Shown one piece after another: positions 22,942 through 30,320 of a stretch of 31,193 bases of DNA (the first letter of the stretch is position 1; every line of letters begins with the position of its first letter). The notes beneath the pieces are model-generated. The model was not told the origin of the DNA. It saw only the letters and a list, made by a program, of their open reading frames with translations, and did not search any database. Position numbers and translations under genes: made by a program. The stretch is from JAIBJP01 sp036506175 (GTDB taxonomy: Bacteria > Actinomycetota > Thermoleophilia > Gaiellales > Gaiellaceae). The DNA is taken from assembly GCA_036506175.1 (NCBI GenBank), contig DASXSE010000057.1:1-31193 (forward strand), in the 5' to 3' direction.

Positions 22942-23589
22942 CTAGGGGAGACTGGGCAGCGTCGTGCCCGGGACACTCGGCGCGTCAGGGACCGGCAGGT
23001 CCGGCGTGTCGCTCGGCAGCGTCGGAACGGCCGGCTGGTCGACCGTGACCGGCCCGACGACCGGAAGGTTCGCCTGAAGGAGCGGCGAATCCGAGGTCTC
23101 GTCCGGCGGAGGCTTCGGTTTGCCGTCCGAGCCTGATCCTCCCTTGGACGGGCCACCGTTGCGTCCGCCGCCGCCTTGGGCGGCCGAGAAAGCGCCGTTT
23201 GCGGTGCTGCCATGAGCGGCGAGCCGCGGGGTCGAGCCGAGCTCGCGCCGGTCGAGCGCGACGCTCGACCCGACGAGGTCGACCGCCTGAGCTGGCTCGA
23301 GCGCGTCTGAGGACCGGAACGGAAGCGCGTCCTTGCCCTGGACGGCGAACCAGACGGCGACTGCGATCGCCGCGACCGAGATCAGGTCGCGCCGCTGGAA
23401 ACGCCAGCGCGGAGACTCCTGGAGAGACTCCGATACTGCAACGGCCCGCGGCGCCCGGGGCGGTGGCGGCGACATGCTCGCCACCCGCGCTCTCGAGCCG
23501 GAGACCGGTGTGCCCAAAAGCTCTTCCTCGGACGGACGCCCGACCCAACGAAATCGCTTGGACTCCTGAGTGCCCCGCCGAGCCTCCAT
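22942..23589 (-). CDS. Single-pass membrane protein with Gly/Pro-rich extracytoplasmic tail, function unknown
   Basis: The gene encodes 215 residues from ATG 23589, with AGGGGG seven bases upstream; the GTG at 23592 is also in frame. A basic, Pro-rich cytoplasmic part of about 68 residues precedes one hydrophobic helix (about 70-84, LISVAAIAVAVWFAV). The remaining 130 residues are low-complexity and would lie outside the membrane, with a Gly-rich stretch and a Pro-rich end of the form LPSDTPDLPVPD. The segment LPVVGPV at 175-181 and the LPSLP end resemble the tail of the neighbouring sigma factor (LPVVGDV and PPTLP). I do not recognise a family. A role as an anti-sigma-like or partner protein is speculative; it has no clear anti-sigma zinc motif. 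Confidence 0.7.
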   Translation of the reverse strand: MEARRGTQESKRFRWVGRPSEEELLGTPVSGSRARVASMSPPPPRAPRAVAVSESLQESPRWRFQRRDLISVAAIAVAVWFAVQGKDALPFRSSDALEPAQAVDLVGSSVALDRRELGSTPRLAAHGSTANGAFSAAQGGGGRNGGPSKGGSGSDGKPKPPPDETSDSPLLQANLPVVGPVTVDQPAVPTLPSDTPDLPVPDAPSVPGTTLPSLP

Positions 23590-23720
23590 CACTGCCCCCT
23601 ATCTGGACGGTGGGTATCGATTGCGGAACTGACCGGGTTTTTAAATCGGAAATGACACGAGACAGGAAAAGGGTCCCGGCCTAACTCATTCGGGTGATTC
23701 GTCGCTACGCTTGCTGCCAA
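23590..23720. promoter_or_regulatory. Divergent spacer between the membrane-protein gene and fdhD
   Basis: This 131-base spacer is more AT-rich than its surroundings, notably GTTTTTAAATCGGAAATGACA around 23637-23657. It must hold promoters for both directions. I could not assign -35/-10 elements with confidence. No ribosome binding site precedes the likely fdhD ATG, so a leaderless transcript is possible. Confidence 0.3.
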
Positions 23721-24497
23721 ATGGCGGTGCCCCCGCAGTCAGCGGCGCGCGTCGAGGTGGTCAGGCTGCCGGGCGGCGACGCCGAGCCCGACGAGCTGGC
23801 CGTCGAAGAACCGCTCGAGATCAGGATCGGGGGCCGACCGATCGCGGTGACCATGCGAACGCCCGGGCACGATGAAGAACTGGCACTCGGGTTCCTGCTC
23901 TCGGAAGGAATTCAGCCGTTGGCCGCGGTCGTCCCCGAGGATCTCGCGGCGAACACGATCGACGTCGAGGCTTCCGGGTTCGATCCCACCCGACTCGAGC
24001 GTCATTTCTACACGTCCTCGTCCTGCGGCGTTTGCGGGAAAGGAGCTCTGGAGGCGGTTGCCGTCGAAGCCCCCAGGGTGACGAGCGACGTGGTTGTCTC
24101 AGCCGAGCTTGTGGCCGGGCTCCCGGACAAGCTGCGCTCCTCGCAGCCCACATTCGCCGCGACCGGCGGTCTACACGCGACGGGGCTGTTCGATCCAGAT
24201 GGGACTCTCCTTTGTGTGCGCGAGGACGTCGGCCGTCACAACGCGATGGACAAGGTGATCGGGTTCGCGTTCCGCGAGGGATTGCTCCCGCTGGCGGAGC
24301 GAATCCTCTGCGTGAGCGGGCGGCTTTCATTCGAGCTCGTCCAGAAGGCTGCGGTTGCCGGCTGCCCGATCGTCGTCGCCGTGGGCGCGCCATCGTCTCT
24401 GGCCGTCGATCTCGCGCGCGACCGCGGCGTGACCCTGTGCGGCTTCGTTCGCGACGGCCGGGTGAACGTCTACTCGGAGCCTTGGCGCATCCGATGA
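23721..24497 (+). CDS. fdhD: FdhD, sulfurtransferase-type accessory protein for formate dehydrogenase
   Basis: The gene encodes 258 residues from ATG 23721; an in-frame GTG at 23694 would add nine residues. FdhD passes sulfur from IscS-type desulfurase to the bis-molybdopterin cofactor of formate dehydrogenase, which needs it for activity. The key pair C102-x2-C105 is present in SSSCGVCGKG. Other family blocks are PLEIRIGGRPIAVTMRTPGHDEELALGFLLSEGI, LCVREDVGRHNAMDKVIG and CVSGRLSFELVQKAAVAGCPIVVAVGAPSSLAVDLA. It stands 2.5 kb from fdhBA on the opposite strand, and its obvious client is the Sec-containing FdhA. The stop overlaps the next start as ATGA. Confidence 0.95.
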   Translation: MAVPPQSAARVEVVRLPGGDAEPDELAVEEPLEIRIGGRPIAVTMRTPGHDEELALGFLLSEGIQPLAAVVPEDLAANTIDVEASGFDPTRLERHFYTSSSCGVCGKGALEAVAVEAPRVTSDVVVSAELVAGLPDKLRSSQPTFAATGGLHATGLFDPDGTLLCVREDVGRHNAMDKVIGFAFREGLLPLAERILCVSGRLSFELVQKAAVAGCPIVVAVGAPSSLAVDLARDRGVTLCGFVRDGRVNVYSEPWRIR

Positions 24498-25270
24498 CGT
24501 TCGCGGTGGCAGCGGAGCTCTACGACCGGTTCGTCGGGCGCTACGGGGAGCCGCTCGCGCGCGAGCTCGCGGCTGTAGCAGGAATCGAGGCCGGCATGCG
24601 GGCCCTCGATGTGGGTGCCGGGACCGGAAAGCTCACAGGAGTCCTCGTCGACCTGCTCGGCGCGGAGAACGTCGCCGCGATCGACCCCTCGGAGCCCTTC
24701 GTCGACGCGCTGGGCGAACGCTTTCCTGCGGGGGAGGTCCTGCAGGCGAAGGCAGAGGATCTGCCCTTCGAGGATGGACGATTCGATGCCGCTCTGGCCC
24801 AACTCGTCGTCAACTTCCTCGCGGATCCTGAGCGGGGAGCCAAGGAGATGCGCCGCGTCGTCCGGGAGGGCGGCGTCGTGGCTGGAGCGGTCTGGGATTA
24901 CCGCGGGCGCATGACGCTCCTGACGAGGTTCTGGGAGGCGGCCGCCGCGGTCGACGGCCGTGGGGCCGCGGCCCGAGACGAGCGCACTCGCATGCGGTTC
25001 GGCGACCTCGACGAGCTCATCGGGCTCTGGGGCGACGCAGGTCTTCGCGGCGTGGAGGGTGGCGAGATCGTCGTGTTCGCGTCCTACGCGGGCTTTGATG
25101 ATCTCTGGGAGCCCTTCTTGGGGGGCGTCGGACCCGCCGGCGACTACGTCCTCTCACTTGAGCCCGAAGCGAAGCGGACGCTTCGGAAGGAGTACTTCCG
25201 GCGGCTCGGCTCACCGGACGGCCCGTTTCAGCTCGAGGCCCGCGCGTGGTACGCGGTCGGGAGGAAGTAA
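24494..25270 (+). CDS. Class I SAM-dependent methyltransferase
   Basis: The gene encodes 258 residues from ATG 24494, overlapping the fdhD stop (ATGA). The open frame extends back to 24032, but that is a shadow of fdhD. The SAM site is seen as ALDVGAGTGKLTG (motif I, about 36-48), AAIDPSEPFVD (motif II, about 60-70), EDLPFEDGRFDAALAQLVVNFL (motifs III-IV) and MRRVVREGGVVAGAVWDY (post motif). The family is UbiE/Methyltransf_11-like, and the substrate cannot be told. Being sandwiched between fdhD and mobA in an overlapping operon suggests a link to molybdenum cofactor or formate metabolism, but no known methylation step exists there, so this is open. Confidence 0.85.
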   Translation: MTFAVAAELYDRFVGRYGEPLARELAAVAGIEAGMRALDVGAGTGKLTGVLVDLLGAENVAAIDPSEPFVDALGERFPAGEVLQAKAEDLPFEDGRFDAALAQLVVNFLADPERGAKEMRRVVREGGVVAGAVWDYRGRMTLLTRFWEAAAAVDGRGAAARDERTRMRFGDLDELIGLWGDAGLRGVEGGEIVVFASYAGFDDLWEPFLGGVGPAGDYVLSLEPEAKRTLRKEYFRRLGSPDGPFQLEARAWYAVGRK

Positions 25271-25794
25271 CCGGCGTCCTCCTCGTTGGCGGGGCGAGTC
25301 GCCGGTTTGGATCGCCCAAGGCCCTCGCGCGGTTGGGCGACGAGACGCTCGCGGAGCGCGCTTACCGCATCCTCGGAGAAGCCTTCGAGCGAGTCATCGT
25401 CGTCGGAAAGGCAAGCGACGATCTCCCGCTCCCGTTCTCCGTGCTCGACGATGGCAGCGAGGAGCGCGCCGCAATCGTCGGCGTGGCTGCCGGCGTGCGT
25501 TTCGCAGATAGCGAGGTCTGCGTCGTCCTGCCGACCGACATGCCCTTTGTGACGGCAGAGCTGCTCGCTTCACTTGCGGGCGCAATCGCCGACGGAGACG
25601 CCGCCGTCGTGCAGACAGGGCCTCTTCCGGGTGCGTTCAGGCGCTCCGTGCTGCCAATCCTCGAACGGTGGATCGCTGTCGGCGAGCTAGGGCTTCAGGA
25701 GGCGCTGAAAGAGGTCGAGACGCGCGTCGTCGAAGTCGAGCCTGAGCTCCTGCGCAACGTCAACACACCCGCCGACCTCACGAGTAGGAGATGA
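25246..25794 (+). CDS. mobA: Molybdenum cofactor guanylyltransferase (MobA-like NTP transferase)
   Basis: The gene encodes 182 residues from GTG 25246, the only usual start in frame, overlapping the methyltransferase end by 25 bases. GVLLVGGASRRFGSPKALA (about 10-28) is the nucleotide-binding loop of the MobA/MocA family, and VVLPTDMPFVT (about 92-102) holds the metal-binding Asp. The protein is a little shorter than E. coli MobA. It should attach GMP to molybdopterin, making the guanine dinucleotide cofactor that FdhA needs. CTP- or uridylyl-type relatives exist, so nucleotide specificity rests on context. Its end overlaps the convergent VOC gene by 17 bases. Confidence 0.85.
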   Translation: MVRGREEVTGVLLVGGASRRFGSPKALARLGDETLAERAYRILGEAFERVIVVGKASDDLPLPFSVLDDGSEERAAIVGVAAGVRFADSEVCVVLPTDMPFVTAELLASLAGAIADGDAAVVQTGPLPGAFRRSVLPILERWIAVGELGLQEALKEVETRVVEVEPELLRNVNTPADLTSRR

Positions 25795-26158
25795 ACTCGA
25801 GCAGGCTTCCGTCCGGATCGCGGAAGTAGATGCTCATCCCGTCACCGCGCCCGCCGCGGCGGCGGTCCGGCCCGGACTCGACCTCGACGCCGCTCTCCGC
25901 AAGGTGCTCGACGGCGTCCTCGATCGGCCCGGACCAGACGAAGCAGACATCGCTGTTTCCAGGTGCGACCGGTTTCTTCGCCACGAGGCTGCCAACGTCT
26001 ACTCCCGGCCCGTGGACATTCAGCTGCTGCTGGCCGAACCGATATGCGAACCGCCCATTCCCGTAATCGATCACTTCTGCGCCGATGACGTCCCGGTAGA
26101 AGGCGTTTGAGCGCTCCCAGTCGGACACCGCGATGACCACATGGTCGAGATCGGTCAC
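25778..26158 (-). CDS. VOC (glyoxalase/bleomycin resistance) superfamily protein
   Basis: This 126-residue protein starts at GTG 26158. It has the paired beta-alpha-beta-beta-beta pattern: DHVVIAVSDWERSNAFYRDVIGAEVIDYG at the start, then FGQQQLNVHGPG, and IYFRDPDGSLLEFISYS at the end. Candidate metal ligands are the His near residue 6, the His in LNVHGP near 49 and the Glu in LLEF near 122. The family includes glyoxalases, dioxygenases and antibiotic-binding proteins; the substrate is not predictable. It begins eight bases after purA ends and is probably co-transcribed with it. Confidence 0.83.
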   Translation of the reverse strand: MTDLDHVVIAVSDWERSNAFYRDVIGAEVIDYGNGRFAYRFGQQQLNVHGPGVDVGSLVAKKPVAPGNSDVCFVWSGPIEDAVEHLAESGVEVESGPDRRRGGRGDGMSIYFRDPDGSLLEFISYS

Positions 26159-26166
26159 GGGCGCCG

Positions 26167-27447
26167 TCAGGCGATACCGGCGAGTCCACGCGGCGTGACG
26201 ACCCGGGCCCGGTCGGCACCAGTGCCGATCATGCTCACCTCGAGGTCCAGCGCACCCTCGACGAACTCCACGTAGCGCCGTGCAGCGACGGGGAGCTCGC
26301 CTTCGATCGGTTCCCTCCAGCCGCCCAGCGTCTCGTACACCGGGTGGGCGTGGTGGAAGTCGCTCTGGTGCTCGGGGAATTCGTCCGTCTCGCTGCCGTC
26401 CGGCAGCCGGTAGCGCACGCAGACCGGGATCTCATCGAAGGCGGACAGGACGTCGAGCTTCGTGAGCGCGAGCGAGGTCATGCCGTTCACCCGCACCGCG
26501 AACCGGAGAGCGACGAGGTCGAGCCAGCCGCAGCGGCGCTCCCGCCCCGTCGTTGTCCCGTATTCCTCGCCCAGCTCACGGACGCGTGCCTGGTCGGGAC
26601 CTTCTATCTCGGTCGGGAACGGCCCTTCGCCAACGCGCGTGACGTACGCCTTCGCCACTCCCAGGACGCCGTCGATGCGGGTCGGACCGATCCCGATCCC
26701 GGTGGCCGCCGCGCCGGCGATCGGATTCGAGGAGGTGACGAATGGATAGGTGCCGTGGTCGAGATCGAGGAGAGTCCCCTGCGCGCCCTCGAGCAGGACG
26801 CGCCGGTCTTGCTTCAGCGCGCGGTCGACGAGCAGCGAGGTATCGGCGACGTACGGCCGGAGGCGCTGGGCACAGTCCTCCAGCTCGGCGGCGAGCCGAT
26901 CACCGTCGAGCTGCTCGGCCCCGTAGACGCGGTCGAGCAGGCGGTTCTTCTCCGCAAGGGCCGTCTCGACCTTCTGTCGCAGGATCTTGGGGTCGAGGAG
27001 GTCCTGGACGCGGATTCCGAGCCGGGCGGCCTTGTCGGCATAGGCGGGGCCGATTCCGCGCTTGGTCGTTCCGATCTGCAGGTTGCCGAGCCGCCGCTCG
27101 CTGGCGGAGTCGATCGCAACGTGCCACGGCATGATGAGGTGGGCGTTGCCCGAGATCCGGAGGCCGGCGGTGGAGATGCCGCGGCTCTCGAGCTCGTCGA
27201 TCTCTCGGACGAGAAGCCCCGGGTCCACCACGCAGCCGGCACCGACGACGCAAATCTTGTCCCCATAGAGAATCCCGGACGGGACGTGATGGAGCTTGAA
27301 CGTTTCACCGTCCCGCACGATCGTGTGGCCCGCGTTCGGGCCGCCCTGGTAGCGGCACACGATGTCCGAGCTCTGTGCGAGCAGGTCGACGATCTTCCCC
27401 TTGCCCTCGTCGCCCCACTGCGCCCCGACGATGACGGTGGCGGGCAC
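26167..27447 (-). CDS. purA: Adenylosuccinate synthetase
   Basis: This full-length PurA (426 residues, GTG 27447) converts IMP, aspartate and GTP to adenylosuccinate, the first committed step to AMP. Signature blocks are VGAQWGDEGKGKIVDLLA at the N-terminus (with catalytic Asp13 and Lys16), YQGGPNAGHTIV, GISTAGLRISGNAHLI, GIGPAYADKAARLGIRV, LLEGAQGTLLDLDHGTYPFVTSSN and TTTGRERRCGWLDL. The gene follows dnaB and a small hypothetical gene. No regulatory element is evident in the nine-base gap upstream. Confidence 0.96.
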   Translation of the reverse strand: MPATVIVGAQWGDEGKGKIVDLLAQSSDIVCRYQGGPNAGHTIVRDGETFKLHHVPSGILYGDKICVVGAGCVVDPGLLVREIDELESRGISTAGLRISGNAHLIMPWHVAIDSASERRLGNLQIGTTKRGIGPAYADKAARLGIRVQDLLDPKILRQKVETALAEKNRLLDRVYGAEQLDGDRLAAELEDCAQRLRPYVADTSLLVDRALKQDRRVLLEGAQGTLLDLDHGTYPFVTSSNPIAGAAATGIGIGPTRIDGVLGVAKAYVTRVGEGPFPTEIEGPDQARVRELGEEYGTTTGRERRCGWLDLVALRFAVRVNGMTSLALTKLDVLSAFDEIPVCVRYRLPDGSETDEFPEHQSDFHHAHPVYETLGGWREPIEGELPVAARRYVEFVEGALDLEVSMIGTGADRARVVTPRGLAGIA

Positions 27448-27456
27448 TCCGTGAGC

Positions 27457-27747
27457 TTAGTCTGCAGGGTGGCGCGCGCGCCCGAGTGCCATGCTCACGA
27501 CTTCCAGGTCCCGGGCAACGCAGTCGTGGGCAAGCTGGCGCACGGCGCTTTGGGCCGGCCCGTCTTCGGTGCTCGGTGCGAGCCGATGCTCGATCGCGCT
27601 GAGGCGATCGGCGAGCACGACGAGCTCTCGGTCGGGCACGAGGTGGCGTCCGACCCGGATGATGCGCGGCTCGGCGCGCCGTTGGGTGCGTCGGGGCGCG
27701 CGGCGAACAGGCCGTCTCGTGCGAAGGGGTGGAGCCCAGCTCGCCAT
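27457..27747 (-). CDS. Small hypothetical protein coupled to dnaB
   Basis: The frame of 96 codons starts at ATG 27747, which overlaps the dnaB stop as TGATG, and ends nine bases before purA begins. The N-terminal 30 residues are very basic (Arg- and Pro-rich). The rest could form a helix (LVVLADRLSAIEHRL) and ends GRARHPAD. I recognise no domain. The tight junctions and the otherwise empty 280-base gap argue that it is real. A chance frame in GC-rich DNA cannot be excluded, since the frame stays open far upstream inside dnaB. Confidence 0.5.
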   Translation of the reverse strand: MASWAPPLRTRRPVRRAPRRTQRRAEPRIIRVGRHLVPDRELVVLADRLSAIEHRLAPSTEDGPAQSAVRQLAHDCVARDLEVVSMALGRARHPAD

Positions 27748-29114
27748 CAGCTGGCCGGGGCGAGGTCGGCGAATTTGGCGTAGCGGCGAAGGAAGGAGAG
27801 CTTGATGGTGTCGGTCGGACCGTTCCGGTGCTTTGCGACATGGATCTCTGCCAGGCCCTGCTGGTCGGATTCGTCGTCGTAGTACTCGTCGCGGTAGATG
27901 AAGATGACGATGTCCGAGTCCTGCTCGAGGGAGCCCGACTCGCGGAGGTCTGAGAGGATCGGACGCTTGTCGTGGCGCTGCTCCACGGCACGCGAGAGCT
28001 GGGACAGCGCCAGGATCGGCACGCCCAGATCGCGCGCGAGCACCTTGAGGGAGCGAGAGATCTGCGAGACCTCTTGGACACGGTTCTCCGCCGTTGTCCC
28101 CGAGGTCATCAGCTGCAGGTAGTCGACGATGATGAGCCCGAGGTCCGGATGCTTCGCTTTCAGACGGCGCGCCTTCGAACGGATCTCCATCATCGTGATC
28201 GAGCCGGTGTCGTCCACGTAGATAGGCGCTTTCGCCAGCTTGTCGCAGGCTGCCGTGAGCCGCGGCCAGTCGTCGACGCCGAGCTTGCCGGTGCGCAGGC
28301 GCTGCGACTCCACCTTCGCTTCGCTGCACATGAGCCGCTGCGTCACCTCCGACTTCGACATCTCGAGCGTGAAGAGGGCCACCGTTGTGTTCTTGCGTAC
28401 AGCGAGGTTGGCGGCGACGCAGAGGCCGAGGGCGGACTTGCCCATGCTCGGCCGCGCCGCGACGATGACGAGGTTTCCCTCCTGGAAACCGGACGTGATT
28501 CGGTCGAGATCGCGGAATCCGGACGGAACGCCTGTCACGTCGGCTCCGGACTCGTACAGGGCCGTGATGCGCTCGAAGCTCTCCTTCAGCAGCTCCTCGA
28601 TGTGGCTGAACTCGCCCCGCGCGCGCTGCTGCGAGAGGTCGAAGACGATCTGTTCCGCCTGATCGACCAGCTCCGTTGCTTCCCCGGGGCGCTCCCAGCC
28701 GAGCCGGGCGATCTCGCCGCCCGCGCGGATGAGGCCGCGCAGCGTCGAGTTCTCCCTGACGATCTGGGCGTAATGCCCCGCGTTGGCCGTGGCCGGAACG
28801 GTCGCGGCGAGCTCCTGGATGCGCACCTTGCCGCCGGCATCCTCGAGCTCTCCCCGCTCGTCCAGCTCGTCGGCGAGCGTGATCGCGTCGACCGGCTCGC
28901 CCTTGACGTAGAGTCCGAGGGCCGCCCGGTAGATCTTCGCGTGGCTCTCGCGGTAGAACTCGCGCCCGTCGCTCGAGAGGATCTCGCTGACGACGGCGAT
29001 CGCCCCCGGCGAGAGCATCATCGCCCCGAGAACGGACTCCTCTGCGTCGAGGTTCTGTGGCGGTACGTGCGGCTCAGGTGCCGGTTGTGGGGCGCGGGCC
29101 GCGTTCGTCGCCAT
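27747..29114 (-). CDS. dnaB: Replicative DNA helicase DnaB
   Basis: The gene encodes 455 residues from ATG 29114; the frame is open to 29252, but the extra part is not conserved-looking. The N-terminal helical domain begins at PPQNLDAEESVLGAMM. The RecA-type C-terminal domain has the Walker A IVAARPSMGKSALGL, TLEMSKSEVTQRL, the Walker B LGLIIVDYLQLM and LSQLSRAVEQR with the DLRESGSLEQDSDIVIFIYRDEYY block. The length is normal and there is no intein. It unwinds DNA at the replication fork and loads primase. It is the last gene of the rpsF-ssb-rpsR-rplI-dnaB block, but it is preceded by a 208-base spacer with an SOS box and DnaA-box-like sequences, so it probably has its own promoter. Confidence 0.96.
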   Translation of the reverse strand: MATNAARAPQPAPEPHVPPQNLDAEESVLGAMMLSPGAIAVVSEILSSDGREFYRESHAKIYRAALGLYVKGEPVDAITLADELDERGELEDAGGKVRIQELAATVPATANAGHYAQIVRENSTLRGLIRAGGEIARLGWERPGEATELVDQAEQIVFDLSQQRARGEFSHIEELLKESFERITALYESGADVTGVPSGFRDLDRITSGFQEGNLVIVAARPSMGKSALGLCVAANLAVRKNTTVALFTLEMSKSEVTQRLMCSEAKVESQRLRTGKLGVDDWPRLTAACDKLAKAPIYVDDTGSITMMEIRSKARRLKAKHPDLGLIIVDYLQLMTSGTTAENRVQEVSQISRSLKVLARDLGVPILALSQLSRAVEQRHDKRPILSDLRESGSLEQDSDIVIFIYRDEYYDDESDQQGLAEIHVAKHRNGPTDTIKLSFLRRYAKFADLAPAS

Positions 29115-29135
29115 CGGACGAGACTGTAAAGGCCC

Positions 29136-29316
29136 TGTGGACGCAGCGAGAGATTTTTCCACACGGGAAATCTTCCGTTTTGCAGGCATAAGAGAACAGA
29201 CGTTCTCAAACACGCCGGACAGCGTCCACCGCGCGGATTCGCGCCTGTGCACTCTTTGTGCGCTCCGAGCGCGAAGTTCTTACAGAGGTGTGGAGAGCTG
29301 TGGAGCTTGCTGTGGA
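29136..29316. other. Cluster of DnaA-box-like sequences between rplI and dnaB
   Basis: TTTTCCACA at 29155-29163 matches the TTATCCACA consensus in eight of nine bases. TGTGGA half-motifs lie at 29136, 29289, 29299 and 29311, the last three spaced 10 and 12 bases apart. This is dense for a GC-rich spacer. It may allow DnaA control of dnaB or be a DnaA titration site. There is no AT-rich unwinding region, so I do not call an origin. Confidence 0.4.
29192..29207. promoter_or_regulatory. LexA (SOS) box upstream of dnaB
   Basis: GAGAAC-AGAC-GTTCTC is a perfect six-plus-six palindrome containing GAAC-N4-GTTC, the core of the Gram-positive/actinobacterial LexA site. It lies 78-93 bases before the dnaB ATG on the - strand. 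Confidence 0.7.
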
Positions 29317-29322
29317 GGGCGG

Positions 29323-30030
29323 CTAGCGTTCCTCGACCGACTCGGCGTCACCCCTCCGAGGGGTTTCGCCCTCCGCCTCGGCGTCCTGAGGCGCCTCGGC
29401 CGCCGCTTCGTCCTCCTCGGCCGTCGCTTCTTCCTCCCCGGCCACCGCTTCCTCGGCCTCGACCAGGGCGATCGCCTCTTCGACTGCGACCGCTGACGCG
29501 GCCGCAGCCTCGGCTTCGGCGTCCTCCCGTTCCCGTTCTGCCGCCTCCATCGCCTCGAGCTCCTCCTCCGGGGGCAGCTCGCCGCCCTCGGGCACGACGA
29601 GCACCCGCACCTCGACGGACACATCCTGGAAGAGCTCGATCGGGATGTCGTAGCGGCCCACCCGCTTGATCGGATCCGGCAGGTCGATCTTGCGCCGGTC
29701 GACGCGGATCTTGTGCTTCTCCCACAGCTCGTCGGCGATGTTCGTCGGCGTGACCGAGCCGAAGAGCGTGCCCTGCGGGCCTGCGTTCACGTCGAAGCGC
29801 ACCTCCGCCTTCCCGAGCGTCGCCGCGAGCTCCTGCGCCTGCTCGAAGGTGGCCGCCTCGTGCTTCGCCCGATGCGCCTCTCGCTTCTCGAGCTCGGCGA
29901 CCCGCGCCGGGGTCGCTTGCTCGGCCAGGCGGCGCGGCTCGAGGTAGTTACGCATGTACCCGCGCGCGACGGACACGACCTCGCCGCGCAGGCCGACCTT
30001 CTCGACGTCCTGAAGCAGGATGACTTCCAT
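29323..30030 (-). CDS. rplI: Ribosomal protein L9 with long acidic C-terminal extension
   Basis: The gene encodes 235 residues from ATG 30030. The first 148 residues are a complete L9: MEVILLQDVEKVGLRGEVVSVARGYMRNYL, a long connecting helix and the C-terminal rRNA-binding domain ending VRVLVVPEG. The remaining roughly 85 residues are unusual, almost only Glu, Ala, Asp and Val (for example EEAIALVEAEEAV), strongly acidic and probably disordered or helical. Typical bacterial L9 is near 150 residues, so this one is about half as long again. The stop TAG is followed by the DnaA-box-like cluster. Five bases separate it from rpsR. Confidence 0.95.
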   Translation of the reverse strand: MEVILLQDVEKVGLRGEVVSVARGYMRNYLEPRRLAEQATPARVAELEKREAHRAKHEAATFEQAQELAATLGKAEVRFDVNAGPQGTLFGSVTPTNIADELWEKHKIRVDRRKIDLPDPIKRVGRYDIPIELFQDVSVEVRVLVVPEGGELPPEEELEAMEAAEREREDAEAEAAAASAVAVEEAIALVEAEEAVAGEEEATAEEDEAAAEAPQDAEAEGETPRRGDAESVEER

Positions 30031-30035
30031 CGGCT

Positions 30036-30299
30036 CTAGGGGGCGACGTACGGAAGGAGCGCCATCTCGCGGGCGCGCTTGACCGCCACCGCGATCTGCT
30101 CCTGATGGCGCCGGCAGGCGCCCGTGATCCGCCGTGAGCGGATCTTCCCCTTCTCCGAGACGTAGCGACGGAGCTGGTTGTAGTTCTTGTAGTCGACTTC
30201 CTCGATCTTCTCCTTGCAGAAGTAACAGCTCTTCCGCCGGATCGGACCGGTCGAAGCCGAGGGCCGTCTACGGCCGGTCTGCTTCGTCTGTTGTGCCAT
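30036..30299 (-). CDS. rpsR: Ribosomal protein S18 (zinc-binding type)
   Basis: This 87-residue S18 has the core NYNQLRRYVSEKGKIRSRRITGACRRHQ and the end MALLPYV. CYFC (residues 25-28) with the Cys and His in ACRRHQ form a Cys3-His zinc site, so this is the C+ form. S18 binds 16S rRNA with S6, whose gene opens the same block. Confidence 0.96.
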   Translation of the reverse strand: MAQQTKQTGRRRPSASTGPIRRKSCYFCKEKIEEVDYKNYNQLRRYVSEKGKIRSRRITGACRRHQEQIAVAVKRAREMALLPYVAP

Positions 30300-30320
30300 T
30301 CGTGCCAGTTGTGTTTCCTC

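Noticed and set aside
29115..29322. Replication origin
   Set aside because: DnaA-box-like motifs are present, but there is no AT-rich unwinding region and no dnaA or dnaN gene in the window.
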